This document shows, one piece after another, positions 8,089 through 16,003 of a stretch of 64,000 nt of DNA. The position numbers and the translations under genes are program-made. Under the pieces are notes generated by a model. The model was given only the letters and a program-made list of their open reading frames with translations. It searched no databases and was not told the DNA's origin. The DNA comes from Bacillota bacterium (GTDB lineage: Bacteria > Bacillota > UBA4882 > UBA8346), in NCBI GenBank assembly GCA_023392595.1, contig JAEVYU010000033.1, forward strand, positions 36,101-100,100, written 5' to 3'. Positions within the stretch are counted from its first letter, which is position 1; each line of letters begins with the position of its first letter.

Positions 8089-9293
8089 TGAAACCAAACA
8101 GCGCTCTCAAGGATAATTTGGGTGATGGGAAGCAGAACAAACATTTCAAGGGTAATATTCGTCAGTATATGATGTTCATTGCACTGGTAATCGTGGTCTT
8201 GTTTTTTGAAATCATAACCCAAGGGGTATTGTTGAAACCTCTTAATATTTCCAACCTGATCTCTCAAAATGCCTACGTTTTGATTTTAGCAATTGGAATG
8301 CTGATGTGTATATTGATTTGCGGAAATATTGACTTGTCGGTTGGCTCGGTAGCCGGATTCGTGGGTGCGGTTTCCGCTGTTTTTCTTTTAAAAATGAATA
8401 TGCCGGTAGGTTTGGCCATTTTTTTGTCTTTGATGATGGGCTTCTTAATCGGCGCTTTTCAGGGCTTTTTCATTGCTTATATCGGTGTTCCCGCTTTTAT
8501 TACAACTTTAGCGAGTATGCTCATCTTTAGAGGATTGACAATGACGATATTACAAGGTACCAGTTTGGCGCCGATGCCGGAGAGTTATAATTTTTTGGCC
8601 GCAGGTTTTGTACCCGACATCGTCAATATTGAAGGAATTAACCTGCTGGCAATCCTTATCGGGGTTCTGGCTTCCGTTGTATTTATTGTCAGTCAAATCA
8701 TTGAAAGAGCCAATCAAAAGAAATTTGAATTTGAAGTTTCGCCGCCGGCGGCTTTTATTGGGAAAATCGTGGTGCTCGTTTGTGTTATTATGGCATTTAG
8801 CTATGCCTTGGCAGTGTATAGAGGTATTCCTGTGGTTTTATTGATAGTTGCCGGTTTGGTCATCATCTATTCCTTTATTACCAACCGGACCATTGTTGGA
8901 AGACATATTTATGCTTATGGTGGTAATCCGAAAGCCGCCGCTCTTTCAGGAGTTAAAACCAAGAAAATCCTATTTTGGGTATATGTCAATATGGGAGTAT
9001 TAGCTGCTTTAGCTGGAATCATCTTCACCGGCCGGTTAAATTCGGCTACACCGAAAGCCGGGAACGGTTTTGAACTTGATGCCATCGGTGCATGTTTTAT
9101 CGGTGGTGCTTCAACCCTGGGTGGAGTGGGAACTGTTGTGGGAGCAATCGTCGGTGGTTTGCTAATGGGTGTTTTGAACAACGGTATGTCTATTATGGGT
9201 GTAAGTATTGACTGGCAGCAAGCGATTAAAGGATTTGTTCTCCTGGCGGCCGTTTCTTTCGATGTATATTCGAAATCAAAATCAAAGGCTTAA
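8085..9293 (+). CDS. mmsB: sugar ABC transporter permease (MmsB/GguB type)
   Basis: A 402-residue permease of the BPD_transp_2 family with about ten hydrophobic segments and the characteristic GNIDLSVGSVAGF motif near residue 82; a second hallmark, GGNPKAAALSGV, lies near 280. The GTG at 8085 is 7 nt from AGGGAGG and overlaps the ATPase stop; an ATG three bases later is equally possible. Length exceeds that of RbsC (about 320) and fits the MmsB/XylH group, which has an extra central segment. It forms the membrane channel for the sugar imported by this operon, which ends at the terminator that follows. Confidence 0.92.
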   Translation: MMKPNSALKDNLGDGKQNKHFKGNIRQYMMFIALVIVVLFFEIITQGVLLKPLNISNLISQNAYVLILAIGMLMCILICGNIDLSVGSVAGFVGAVSAVFLLKMNMPVGLAIFLSLMMGFLIGAFQGFFIAYIGVPAFITTLASMLIFRGLTMTILQGTSLAPMPESYNFLAAGFVPDIVNIEGINLLAILIGVLASVVFIVSQIIERANQKKFEFEVSPPAAFIGKIVVLVCVIMAFSYALAVYRGIPVVLLIVAGLVIIYSFITNRTIVGRHIYAYGGNPKAAALSGVKTKKILFWVYVNMGVLAALAGIIFTGRLNSATPKAGNGFELDAIGACFIGGASTLGGVGTVVGAIVGGLLMGVLNNGMSIMGVSIDWQQAIKGFVLLAAVSFDVYSKSKSKA

Positions 9294-9315
9294 GATTTGG
9301 TTTGATAATAAAAAA

Positions 9316-9353
9316 GCGGATGTGTTATTTCTAAAAGGCACATCTGCTTTTTT
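9316..9353 (+). terminator. intrinsic terminator of the sugar ABC operon
   Basis: GCGGATGTG (9316-9324) pairs with CACATCTGC (9339-9347), followed by six U residues. Confidence 0.9.
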
Positions 9354-9470
9354 ATTGCTACTTCAGGCATTCGCCCCTATAAATAATATTGGCAAATCCG
9401 TTTGGATTCCTTATAATGAATATAAGATTCCAGTGAAGGAAGGAATGAATCCATATCGAATCGAGTCGCA

Positions 9471-9779
9471 GTGGCAAGCACCGACGGAAAATATGTGAAT
9501 GAACATTTTGGCAGGGCCAAGCAATTTCTTATCTTTGAACTTGGGGAAAAGGATTATCAATTTTTGGAGCGAAGAGAAAATCAACCTTCATGCCACATGG
9601 AAAGTTCTGATGAGAGCGCTCATCTTCAGACGGTCCAATTATTAGGGGATTGCAAAGCGGTTTTGGTGGCCCGCATTGGTCCGGCAGCCGAAGAATACTT
9701 ATTGCAACATGGAATTAAGCCTCTGATTATCCCGGATTTTATCGACGAAGCGCTAAAGCAAGCAAAAGAGCAGCTCTAA
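9471..9779 (+). CDS. NifX/NifB-type iron-molybdenum cofactor-binding domain protein
   Basis: A single-domain protein of the dinitrogenase FeMo-cofactor family (PF02579), marked by VASTDGKYVNEHFGRA at its start and ARIGPAAEEYLLQHGI later. Stand-alone members in non-diazotrophs are thought to handle metal clusters; none is assigned a firm role, and no nif genes are seen here. Relatives begin with a methionine one strand before VAVAS. Here the frame reads SNRVAVAST with no ATG, GTG or TTG there; the first usable codon is the GTG at 9471, without a good ribosome binding site. An ATG with a fine AAGGAAGGA site lies at 9445 but in another frame. A one-base deletion near 9450 would explain this. It precedes the Fe-S cluster genes, fitting a metallocluster role. 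Confidence 0.75.
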   Translation: MASTDGKYVNEHFGRAKQFLIFELGEKDYQFLERRENQPSCHMESSDESAHLQTVQLLGDCKAVLVARIGPAAEEYLLQHGIKPLIIPDFIDEALKQAKEQL

Positions 9780-9832
9780 CGGTCAAGCCGGAAGAATAAA
9801 TTTTTAGTTAAAACAGGGATAAAAGTATAATT

Positions 9833-9865
9833 AATGTTGATTATAATAGTCAGGTATGTTAATAT
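9833..9865 (+). promoter_or_regulatory. promoter with IscR type 1-like operator for the rrf2-nifS operon
   Basis: The -35 TTGATT (9837-9842) and -10 TAATAT (9860-9865) are 17 nt apart. Positions 9833-9857 fit the 25-nt IscR type 1 consensus, as I recall it, at 22 of 25 positions; the right half TAGTCAGGTAT fits completely. The site covers the -35 box and most of the spacer, so binding would block polymerase. The regulator encoded just downstream has the cysteines needed to hold a 2Fe-2S cluster, so autorepression by Fe-S status is the likely circuit. Confidence 0.75.
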
Positions 9866-9906
9866 GAATGTATAGTAAACTACTCAAGTTTATGGGGAGT
9901 GATTGC

Positions 9907-11532
9907 ATGAAGCTATCTACCAAAGGCCGTTATGGTGTAAAGGCCATGGTGGACTTGGCCATAAACTATGGCGGAGAACCGGTTCCCATGAAGTCGGTGG
10001 CTGAAAGGCAAAATATATCGGAACAGTATTTGGAGCAACTTTTTTCTCAACTTCGTAAAGCGGGCCTCATCCAAAGCGTCCGCGGCGCCTTGGGCGGTTA
10101 CGTGTTGAGCAGGCCCCCGGCTGAGATTTCGGTAAATGACATCATGAGCGTACTTGAAGGTTCGGTGGAGATTTCCGATTGCATTGATGAAACCAACTGC
10201 AGTAATATGGATTGTTGCGCCACCCGGCTCTTGTGGGTACGGATGAAGGAAAGCATCGATCAGGTGCTGTTGTCGACGACTCTGGCAGATATGGTTGATG
10301 ACTACGAAAGATTGAAAGAGAATCGAGAGGGTATGAAAATGGATAAAAACAAAGTATATATGGATTATGCCGCAACCACTTATACGAAACCTGAAGTTAT
10401 TGCGGAGATGGCGCCTTTTACCCAGGAATATTTCGGGAATCCTTCTTCGATTTATTCTCTGTCCCGCGAGACTCAAATGGGGATCGATAAAGCCCGGGAA
10501 AGGGTTGCCAAGGTTTTAAATGCGGGGAAGGATGAAATTTATTTTACCGGCGGTGGTTCAGAGGCCGATAACTGGGCCTTAAAGGGTGTCGCCTTTGCCC
10601 ATAAGCAACGCGGTAATCATATTATTACCACCAAGATTGAACATCATGCCATATTGCACGCTTGTGAATTTTTAGCCAAAAATGGCTTTGAAATTACTTA
10701 TTTACCGGTCGATTCATACGGTTTTGTCGACCCGGAAGAATTAAAACGGGCCATTACCGATAAAACCATTTTGGTATCCATCATGTTTGCCAACAACGAA
10801 ATCGGTACCATCGAACCGATTAAGGAGATCGGAGCGATTTGCCGGGAAAGAAAAATCCTTTTCCACACGGATGCGGTCCAGGCTGTGGGCCATGTTCCGA
10901 TTGATGTCAAGGATATGAATATCGATTTATTATCCCTGGCTGCTCATAAGTTTTATGGACCCAAGGGCGTTGGGGCACTCTATATTCGCAAGGGAGTTAA
11001 GATCGAAAACTTAATTCACGGCGGAGGACAGGAACGGGGACGCAGAGCCGGAACGGAGAACATCGTCGGAATCGTCGGCCTTGGTAAAGCGATTGAACTG
11101 GCAAATTCCGAGATGGCCGCGGAGGATAAAAAGCTTTTACGGTTAAAGGAAAAGTTGGTGAATGGTCTCTTACAAATCCCTTATACCAAACTCAATGGCC
11201 CAACTGATGAACGCCGGCTTTCAGGGAATGTCAATGTTTGTTTCCACTTTATTGAAGGAGAGTCTATCCTGTTGCTTCTGGACAGTATGGGTATCTGCGC
11301 ATCCAGCGGTAGCGCCTGCACATCGGGTTCCTTAGACCCTTCCCATGTACTGGTGGCAATTGGTGTACCGGTTGAAATTGTCCACGGTTCATTACGGCTG
11401 ACGATGGGCAGCGCGACCACGGAAGAAGACGTGGACCGGGTTCTGGAAGTATTGCCGGGTATTGTGGAACGGTTGCGGGGTATGTCGCCATTATGGCGGG
11501 AACATCAAAATAAGGAGATGATTGCACGATGA
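9907..11532 (+). CDS. Rrf2/IscR-type regulator fused to NifS/IscS cysteine desulfurase
   Basis: One 541-residue reading frame joins two normally separate proteins. Residues 1-140 are an Rrf2 winged-helix regulator (MKLSTKGRYGVKAM, then helix-turn-helix, then DCIDETNCSNMDCC, cysteines spaced as in the Fe-S site of IscR). Residues 145-541 are a class V aminotransferase-fold cysteine desulfurase: YMDYAATT, GGGSEADNWAL, IEHHAI, FANNEIG, HTDAVQ, the PLP lysine in SLAAHKFYGPKG, RAGTENI, and the active-site cysteine loop in SGSACTSG. Cysteine desulfurase supplies sulfur for Fe-S assembly. A ribosome binding site (GAGAGGG) lies inside the frame 8 nt before ATG 10339, so a separate desulfurase may also be made. 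The iscU-like gene overlaps the end. Confidence 0.9.
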   Translation: MKLSTKGRYGVKAMVDLAINYGGEPVPMKSVAERQNISEQYLEQLFSQLRKAGLIQSVRGALGGYVLSRPPAEISVNDIMSVLEGSVEISDCIDETNCSNMDCCATRLLWVRMKESIDQVLLSTTLADMVDDYERLKENREGMKMDKNKVYMDYAATTYTKPEVIAEMAPFTQEYFGNPSSIYSLSRETQMGIDKARERVAKVLNAGKDEIYFTGGGSEADNWALKGVAFAHKQRGNHIITTKIEHHAILHACEFLAKNGFEITYLPVDSYGFVDPEELKRAITDKTILVSIMFANNEIGTIEPIKEIGAICRERKILFHTDAVQAVGHVPIDVKDMNIDLLSLAAHKFYGPKGVGALYIRKGVKIENLIHGGGQERGRRAGTENIVGIVGLGKAIELANSEMAAEDKKLLRLKEKLVNGLLQIPYTKLNGPTDERRLSGNVNVCFHFIEGESILLLLDSMGICASSGSACTSGSLDPSHVLVAIGVPVEIVHGSLRLTMGSATTEEDVDRVLEVLPGIVERLRGMSPLWREHQNKEMIAR

Positions 11533-11957
11533 TGTACAGCGAAAAGGTCATGGAACATTTTATGAATCCAAGAAATGTTGGGGAAATATCTGATGCCAAT
11601 GGAATCGGGGAAGTGGGAAACCCGGTTTGCGGTGATATTATGAAGATTTTTTTGAAAATAAAAGATAACCGGATTGAAGATGTTAAGTTTAAAACCTTTG
11701 GATGCGGTTCGGCCATTGCCTCGTCAAGCATGGCCACGGAACTAATCAAGGGAAAGACCCTTGAAGAAGCTTGGGAATTGACTAATAAAGCGGTTGCAGA
11801 AGCATTGGACGGGCTACCGCCTGTCAAGATGCACTGTTCGGTTCTGGCTGAAGATGCCGTTCACAAGGCCATCAACAATTACCGAACTTCAGTTGGCCTT
11901 GAACCATGGGATTTCAAAGAGCACGAAGACATTCACGAAAAGGTCCATGGGGAGTGA
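11529..11957 (+). CDS. iscU: Fe-S cluster scaffold IscU/NifU N-terminal type
   Basis: A 142-residue scaffold on which Fe-S clusters are built from the sulfur delivered by the desulfurase. The three conserved cysteines are present: GNPVCGD near residue 35, TFGCGSAIASSS near 60 and MHCSVLAEDA near 101. The length matches the NifU-N/IscU clade common next to nifS in Clostridia. The gene overlaps the desulfurase stop by 4 nt, has AAGGAG upstream, and shares the Fe-S-sensing promoter. No hscA, hscB, iscA or ferredoxin gene follows. Confidence 0.93.
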   Translation: MMYSEKVMEHFMNPRNVGEISDANGIGEVGNPVCGDIMKIFLKIKDNRIEDVKFKTFGCGSAIASSSMATELIKGKTLEEAWELTNKAVAEALDGLPPVKMHCSVLAEDAVHKAINNYRTSVGLEPWDFKEHEDIHEKVHGE

Positions 11958-11975
11958 GTTCTTAACCCGAATCAT

Positions 11976-12084
11976 CTCCCGCCAAGGTGTTGGGGCTGTC
12001 CCAAAAGGAAATTCGCGCCCATGGGCATGATCAAGCGTCAAGCCTCATGACTGCGCCATCCGGATGACGAAGCTTTGGCGGGAG
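11976..12084. repeat. long inverted repeat after iscU
   Basis: CTCCCGCCAA (11976-11985) and TTGGCGGGAG (12075-12084) are perfect 10-bp complements about 90 nt apart, enclosing a non-coding stretch with further short complementary segments. It lies between the convergent iscU and hemerythrin genes. No U-run follows, so its role is unclear. Confidence 0.5.
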
Positions 12085-12120
12085 AATCAAACGGAATATT
12101 TTGATCCTTTAGCCTGTTGC

Positions 12121-12531
12121 TTAATGAATATTTCGTTCATTGAGATATGTCCCATACTTTTTATCGGTCTGCATAATATGGTTGATGAGCCAATTTTTTA
12201 AGAAATCAAGCATCTCGTCGTTTAGCGACATATTATCGACATGAAACTCTTGAATAAAATGATTGATTTTCATAACAAAATTGGCATGTTCATTTTTTTG
12301 GGTTTCTAAATCAGGATAATCGTTTTCCCGTAACACCGTGGTTTCTTCGGCAAAATGATTTTTGGCATAGTCACTGAGTTGGGTAAGGATGTTTAAAATG
12401 ACTCCTGTTCCGGCGTGATTCTTTTTGGCGTCAAAAACTTCGTTGATGATTTCAACTAATTTTTGGTGCTGTTCGTCAAATTTTCGGACATTAACGGTAT
12501 ATTTATCTTGCAGCCATATAATATATTCCAT
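12121..12531 (-). CDS. bacteriohemerythrin
   Basis: A 136-residue single-domain hemerythrin, a di-iron O2-binding protein found in anaerobes and microaerophiles. The ligand pattern is complete: an early H in the N-terminal helix region (FDEQHQKL), H and E in KNHFAEET, H in QKNEHANF, and H...D near the end (INHIMQTDKKYG). The start is placed at MEYIIWLQDKY (12531), preceded by AGGTG; a longer in-frame version would add 33 basic residues with no counterpart in the family. It is divergent from the flavo-diiron protein gene, and both sit around tandem palindromes, pointing to a joint O2/NO response. Confidence 0.9.
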   Translation of the reverse strand: MEYIIWLQDKYTVNVRKFDEQHQKLVEIINEVFDAKKNHAGTGVILNILTQLSDYAKNHFAEETTVLRENDYPDLETQKNEHANFVMKINHFIQEFHVDNMSLNDEMLDFLKNWLINHIMQTDKKYGTYLNERNIH

Positions 12532-12683
12532 TTTACACCTGCCGATGAGTGATTGGTAAATATTTCTTCGCCTTGCTTTATTCTGCTTTACAGTGAAAAC
12601 CTCCTTCTTTTTCATTCCTAAATAAAGCAACCACCGATATTATTAAAATTCTGACCGAGAATTCACGTTTTTGCAGACCAACA

Positions 12684-12767
12684 AAACAATATTGTGAATG
12701 TGAGAAATGATTTTGTAGATCGGAAAAACAATATTGTTGATGGGAGAAACGGTTTTGTCCCTCTGTA
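12684..12767. repeat. two tandem 42-bp repeats with AT-rich palindromes
   Basis: Units 12684-12725 and 12726-12767 match at most positions; a weaker partial copy precedes them (about 12651-12683). Each unit contains the palindrome ACAATATTGT (12686-12695; extended to AACAATATTGTT at 12727-12738). They lie between the divergent hemerythrin and flavo-diiron protein genes, where a multi-site operator is plausible. The minus strand also reads as a short repetitive peptide, which I take to be chance. Confidence 0.6.
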
Positions 12768-13003
12768 AAGTCGGTCGTGTCAAGGACGATGTGTAAACTT
12801 GAAAAAGTTATGAAATAAAATGAGAAATACGGTTTCCAAAAATGACAAAGGTCATGTTGCGATCTGGGATATGTATATGTGGAGGTTTTTGAATATAGGG
12901 AATAGTCGATGAAATATTTTCCTATTTTTATAAACAATATCTACATGATTTGAAGGCATCCCGTTATTCCATCTGAAAAATCTGTTAAATCTACGGACAA
13001 GCC

Positions 13004-13053
13004 TTGGAAAAATCTGCTGGTTGTGTTACAATTACCAATTAAAACAATGTTTT
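13004..13053 (+). promoter_or_regulatory. promoter and palindromic operator of the flavo-diiron protein gene
   Basis: TTGGAA (13004-13009) and TACAAT (13027-13032) are 17 nt apart. Just downstream of the start point region, AAAACAATGTTTT (13041-13053) is a perfect odd palindrome resembling the ACAAT-type palindromes 300 nt upstream; a repressor here would block the promoter. Confidence 0.65.
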
Positions 13054-13092
13054 GTACTGTAGAGTCGGATAAGATACTAAGGAGGGACTGTC

Positions 13093-14307
13093 ATGCACTG
13101 TGTACAAGAAGTTACTTCCCAAATATTTTGGGTAGGCGGCAGTGACCGGAGATTGGAAAGATTTGAGAATATGTTTCCAATTCCGAATGGAGTCGCATAT
13201 AATTCCTATTTAATCCTGGATCAAAAAACAGCGCTTATGGATACGGTGGATAGCGCCATCAGTGCGCTGTTCCTGGAAAATATAACTCATGCGCTCAATG
13301 GACGCCAGCTTGATTATTTAGTGATAAACCACGTGGAACCCGATCATTGCGCCAATATCGAAGAATTGGTCCGGCGGTATCCGGGTGTCAAAATAGTCGG
13401 CAATAAGAAAACCCACCAGTTTATTGAACAGTTTTATCAATGTCCTCTCAAAAATAATTTTTATACCGTTGAAGAAGGCGATGAACTTAACTTAGGCCGC
13501 CATACCTTGAAATTTTATTTCGCGCCCATGGTTCATTGGCCGGAAGTCATGCTCAGCTACGAGCAATCGGAAAAAATTCTCTTTTCCGCGGATGCTTTTG
13601 GAACTTTTGGCGCCATAAGCGGAAATTTATTCAGCGATCAAAGCGACTTCGAAAATCTGTACCTGGAGGATGCCCGGCGCTATTACGCCAACATCGTCGG
13701 TAAATATGGTCTGCAAGTACAAGCCGCTCTGAAAAAATTGAGCGGGGCGGAGATCCGGATGATTTGCCCGTTGCATGGGCCGGTATGGCGTTCCAATTTA
13801 TCCTATATCCTGAACAAGTATGACCATTGGAGCAAATATCTTCCGGAAAAAAGCGGAGTCCTGCTGGCTTACGGATCGATGTACGGTAATACCGCCAATG
13901 TGATGAACCTGCTGGCAACCAAGTTATCGCAAAAAGGGGTTTCGGACATCCGGATGTACGATGTGTCGAAAACCCATCCGTCGTATATTATTGCCGACGC
14001 CTGGAAATACAGCCATCTGGTGTTCGGTTCCCCCACGTATAATATGGGCTTATACTTTGTGATGGACGCTTTGCTCCGGGATATGGCCGGACTGCAACTG
14101 CAAAACCGTAAAGTAGCATTAATCGGTAATTACACATGGGCTCCTTCCGCGGTGATTAAAGCAATGCGCGGTTTATTGGAAAGCATGAAAAACATGGAGC
14201 TTATCGGGGAACCTTTGGAAATTAATTCGGCAATGAAACCCGAGCAGGATCCGGCTTTGGATGCACTTGCCGAGGCTATTGCCGCCTCAATCAAGAGTTC
14301 CAATTAA
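13093..14307 (+). CDS. fprA: A-type flavoprotein / flavo-diiron protein (FprA-like)
   Basis: A 404-residue cytosolic enzyme that reduces O2 to water and/or NO to N2O in anaerobes. Residues 1-250 form the metallo-beta-lactamase-like di-iron domain: NHVEPDHC near 80 supplies H, E, D and H ligands, HWPEVM near 148 the next H, SADAFG near 167 the bridging D, and CPLHGP near 227 the last H. Residues 255-404 form the flavodoxin domain, with the FMN phosphate loop GSMYGNT near 260. No C-terminal rubredoxin or flavin reductase extension is present, so an external partner must supply electrons; the nearby flavin reductase is a candidate only by proximity. AAGGAGG precedes the ATG. Confidence 0.95.
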   Translation: MHCVQEVTSQIFWVGGSDRRLERFENMFPIPNGVAYNSYLILDQKTALMDTVDSAISALFLENITHALNGRQLDYLVINHVEPDHCANIEELVRRYPGVKIVGNKKTHQFIEQFYQCPLKNNFYTVEEGDELNLGRHTLKFYFAPMVHWPEVMLSYEQSEKILFSADAFGTFGAISGNLFSDQSDFENLYLEDARRYYANIVGKYGLQVQAALKKLSGAEIRMICPLHGPVWRSNLSYILNKYDHWSKYLPEKSGVLLAYGSMYGNTANVMNLLATKLSQKGVSDIRMYDVSKTHPSYIIADAWKYSHLVFGSPTYNMGLYFVMDALLRDMAGLQLQNRKVALIGNYTWAPSAVIKAMRGLLESMKNMELIGEPLEINSAMKPEQDPALDALAEAIAASIKSSN

Positions 14308-14348
14308 TAGTACCTGGAATGTGCCGTAACCATAGCGGAGCACTCTTG

Positions 14349-14380
14349 AACCGGTAATGATTTTACCGGTTTATTTTTTT
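14349..14380 (+). terminator. intrinsic terminator of the flavo-diiron protein gene
   Basis: AACCGGTAA (14349-14357) pairs with TTACCGGTT (14363-14371), followed by ATTTTTTT. Confidence 0.9.
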
Positions 14381-14499
14381 AGCAACATGGGATGAACAAT
14401 AGGAAAATCGCGGGAAAATGGAGAACTTAATCGTATAGAAATCCCGTTCATCTTAAATAGCTTGAAAAATGAAATTCCATACTGGGGGGAAAGTAGAAA

Positions 14500-14926
14500 A
14501 TGGTTCAATCGATTATTCATATCGCTTTGGTTGTGAAAGATTATGACGAGGCCATCGAGTTTTATACCAGGAAGCTTAATTTCACATTGATGGAAGATAC
14601 CTACCAGCCCGAGCAGGACAAACGGTGGGTGGTGGTCTCACCCCCCCCCCGGATCGGTCGGCACAACGATATTGCTCGCCAGAGCGTCCAAACCTGAACA
14701 GGAGCAGTTTATTGGCAACCAGGCCGGCGGGAGGGTTTTTCTCTTTTTGAATACCGATGATTTTTGGAGAGATTATCACGAGATGATCGCCAAGGGGATA
14801 GAATTTGTCAGGGAACCCAAAGATCAATCCTATGGAATGGTGGCCGTATTTAAGGATTTGTACGGCAATCTGTGGGACTTGGTCCAGCTGAAAGCCACTC
14901 ACCCTCTGATGCAACGGGTGAAGTAG
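14500..14926 (+). pseudogene. glyoxalase/VOC-family protein, frameshifted at a C10 run
   Basis: A vicinal-oxygen-chelate (glyoxalase-like) protein of about 140 residues, split by a frameshift. The first frame begins MVQSIIHIALVVKDYDEA, a classic VOC start, and leaves frame at a run of ten C residues (14641-14650). The other frame continues from GTTILLARASKPEQ to the end, including LYGNLWDLVQL with its likely metal-ligand region. With nine C residues the frame is restored as SPPPGSVGTTILLARA, exactly the family pattern. The cause may be a base-calling error in the run, a true mutation, or slipped-strand phase variation. A ribosome binding site GGGGGGA is present. The substrate is unknown. Confidence 0.8.
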
Positions 14927-14970
14927 TTTAAATAGTCAATATTCTAATTGCCAAGTAGTTTCGTCTTAAT

Positions 14971-15864
14971 TTACGATGCACTTTGGATTTCTTCAGCTAA
15001 TTGCATAAACGCAGCCAAGGCTGGCGAAATCCATTTATCTTTATGGTAAATCATTTGGGTGTGAATGTTATCATGAAGACAATTCCAATGTAAATCTGCG
15101 AGTAAGCCGCTGGTTAGCTCCTGCTCCACCGCGATCCTGGGAAGGATGGAAATTCCCAAACCGCTGGCAACACATTTTTTAATTGCCTCGATACTTCCAA
15201 ATTCAAGTATGGATTCAAGTTTGACCCCGGCCGCGGCTAATTGGGCTTCGAAAATGACCCGGTAACAGCAACCGTTTTCCTCCATCAGAATCAGACTTTC
15301 CTCCTGGATATCTTGGGCTTCACAGTGATTTTTCCGTGCCAGAGGATGGCCTTTCCAAGCGATTAAAACCATCGTTTCCTTGGTGAGGGATCTGGATATT
15401 AAATCTTCATCCGAAACGGGAGTATCGAGTAAAAAAGCGACATCAATGAGATTTTTTCTTACCCAGCCATATATGTCCTTACAACTGCCCAGTTTTAGGA
15501 TTAGTTTTACCTTGGGGAAACGTTGCCGGTATTTTTGTAATAAGGCCGGAAGCCGGAAAACACACAGTGATTCGGGGGCGCCAATCGTTAAGGCGCCTTT
15601 AGGGATTGAGGTTCCAGTGATTGATTCTTTGGTCGCTTCGGCTAATCTCAACAATTGTTCGGCATTAATCAATAATCGTTTGCCATCTTCGGTTAAACTG
15701 ATTTCTCCCCCCAACCTTTCAAATAGTTTGGTCTCCAGTTCCTCTTCCAGAGCTTTCATTTGAGCACTGATGCTGGACTGCGCATAGTCCAGTTCCTCGG
15801 CTGCCTTGGTAAAACTACCCACTCTGGCAATGGTAACAAAGGTTTTTAAATGTTGAAATTCCAT
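14971..15864 (-). CDS. LysR-family transcriptional regulator
   Basis: A 297-residue LysR-type regulator. Residues 1-60 hold the winged helix-turn-helix (FVTIARVGSFTKAAEELDYAQSSISAQMKALE), and residues 88-297 the periplasmic-binding-protein-like effector domain (GALTIGAPESL, ISRSLTKETMVLIAW, GLGISILPRIAVEQEL). The start MEFQHLKTF at 15864 is the family norm and has AGGTGG upstream; an in-frame extension of 24 residues lacks support. The gene is divergent from the flavin reductase gene with about 140 nt between starts, the usual arrangement for LysR control of the neighbour. Confidence 0.93.
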   Translation of the reverse strand: MEFQHLKTFVTIARVGSFTKAAEELDYAQSSISAQMKALEEELETKLFERLGGEISLTEDGKRLLINAEQLLRLAEATKESITGTSIPKGALTIGAPESLCVFRLPALLQKYRQRFPKVKLILKLGSCKDIYGWVRKNLIDVAFLLDTPVSDEDLISRSLTKETMVLIAWKGHPLARKNHCEAQDIQEESLILMEENGCCYRVIFEAQLAAAGVKLESILEFGSIEAIKKCVASGLGISILPRIAVEQELTSGLLADLHWNCLHDNIHTQMIYHKDKWISPALAAFMQLAEEIQSAS

Positions 15865-16003
15865 TGGATCCACCTGATTATCAAAAAAAGTGATAAGCCC
15901 TATCCAAACAATCGTCTGCAATATTCTTCGATCCATGATACTATAAATCCAGAAAATGTTCTATATCGTTATCGTTCACTTTAAAAAAATGAGGTGTTTG
16001 CAG

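Noticed and set aside
12578..12937. A 119-codon minus-strand frame with an FSH..YCF..LQ repeat
   Set aside because: The repeat is a by-product of the 42-bp tandem DNA repeat; composition is not protein-like and the ribosome binding site is absent.
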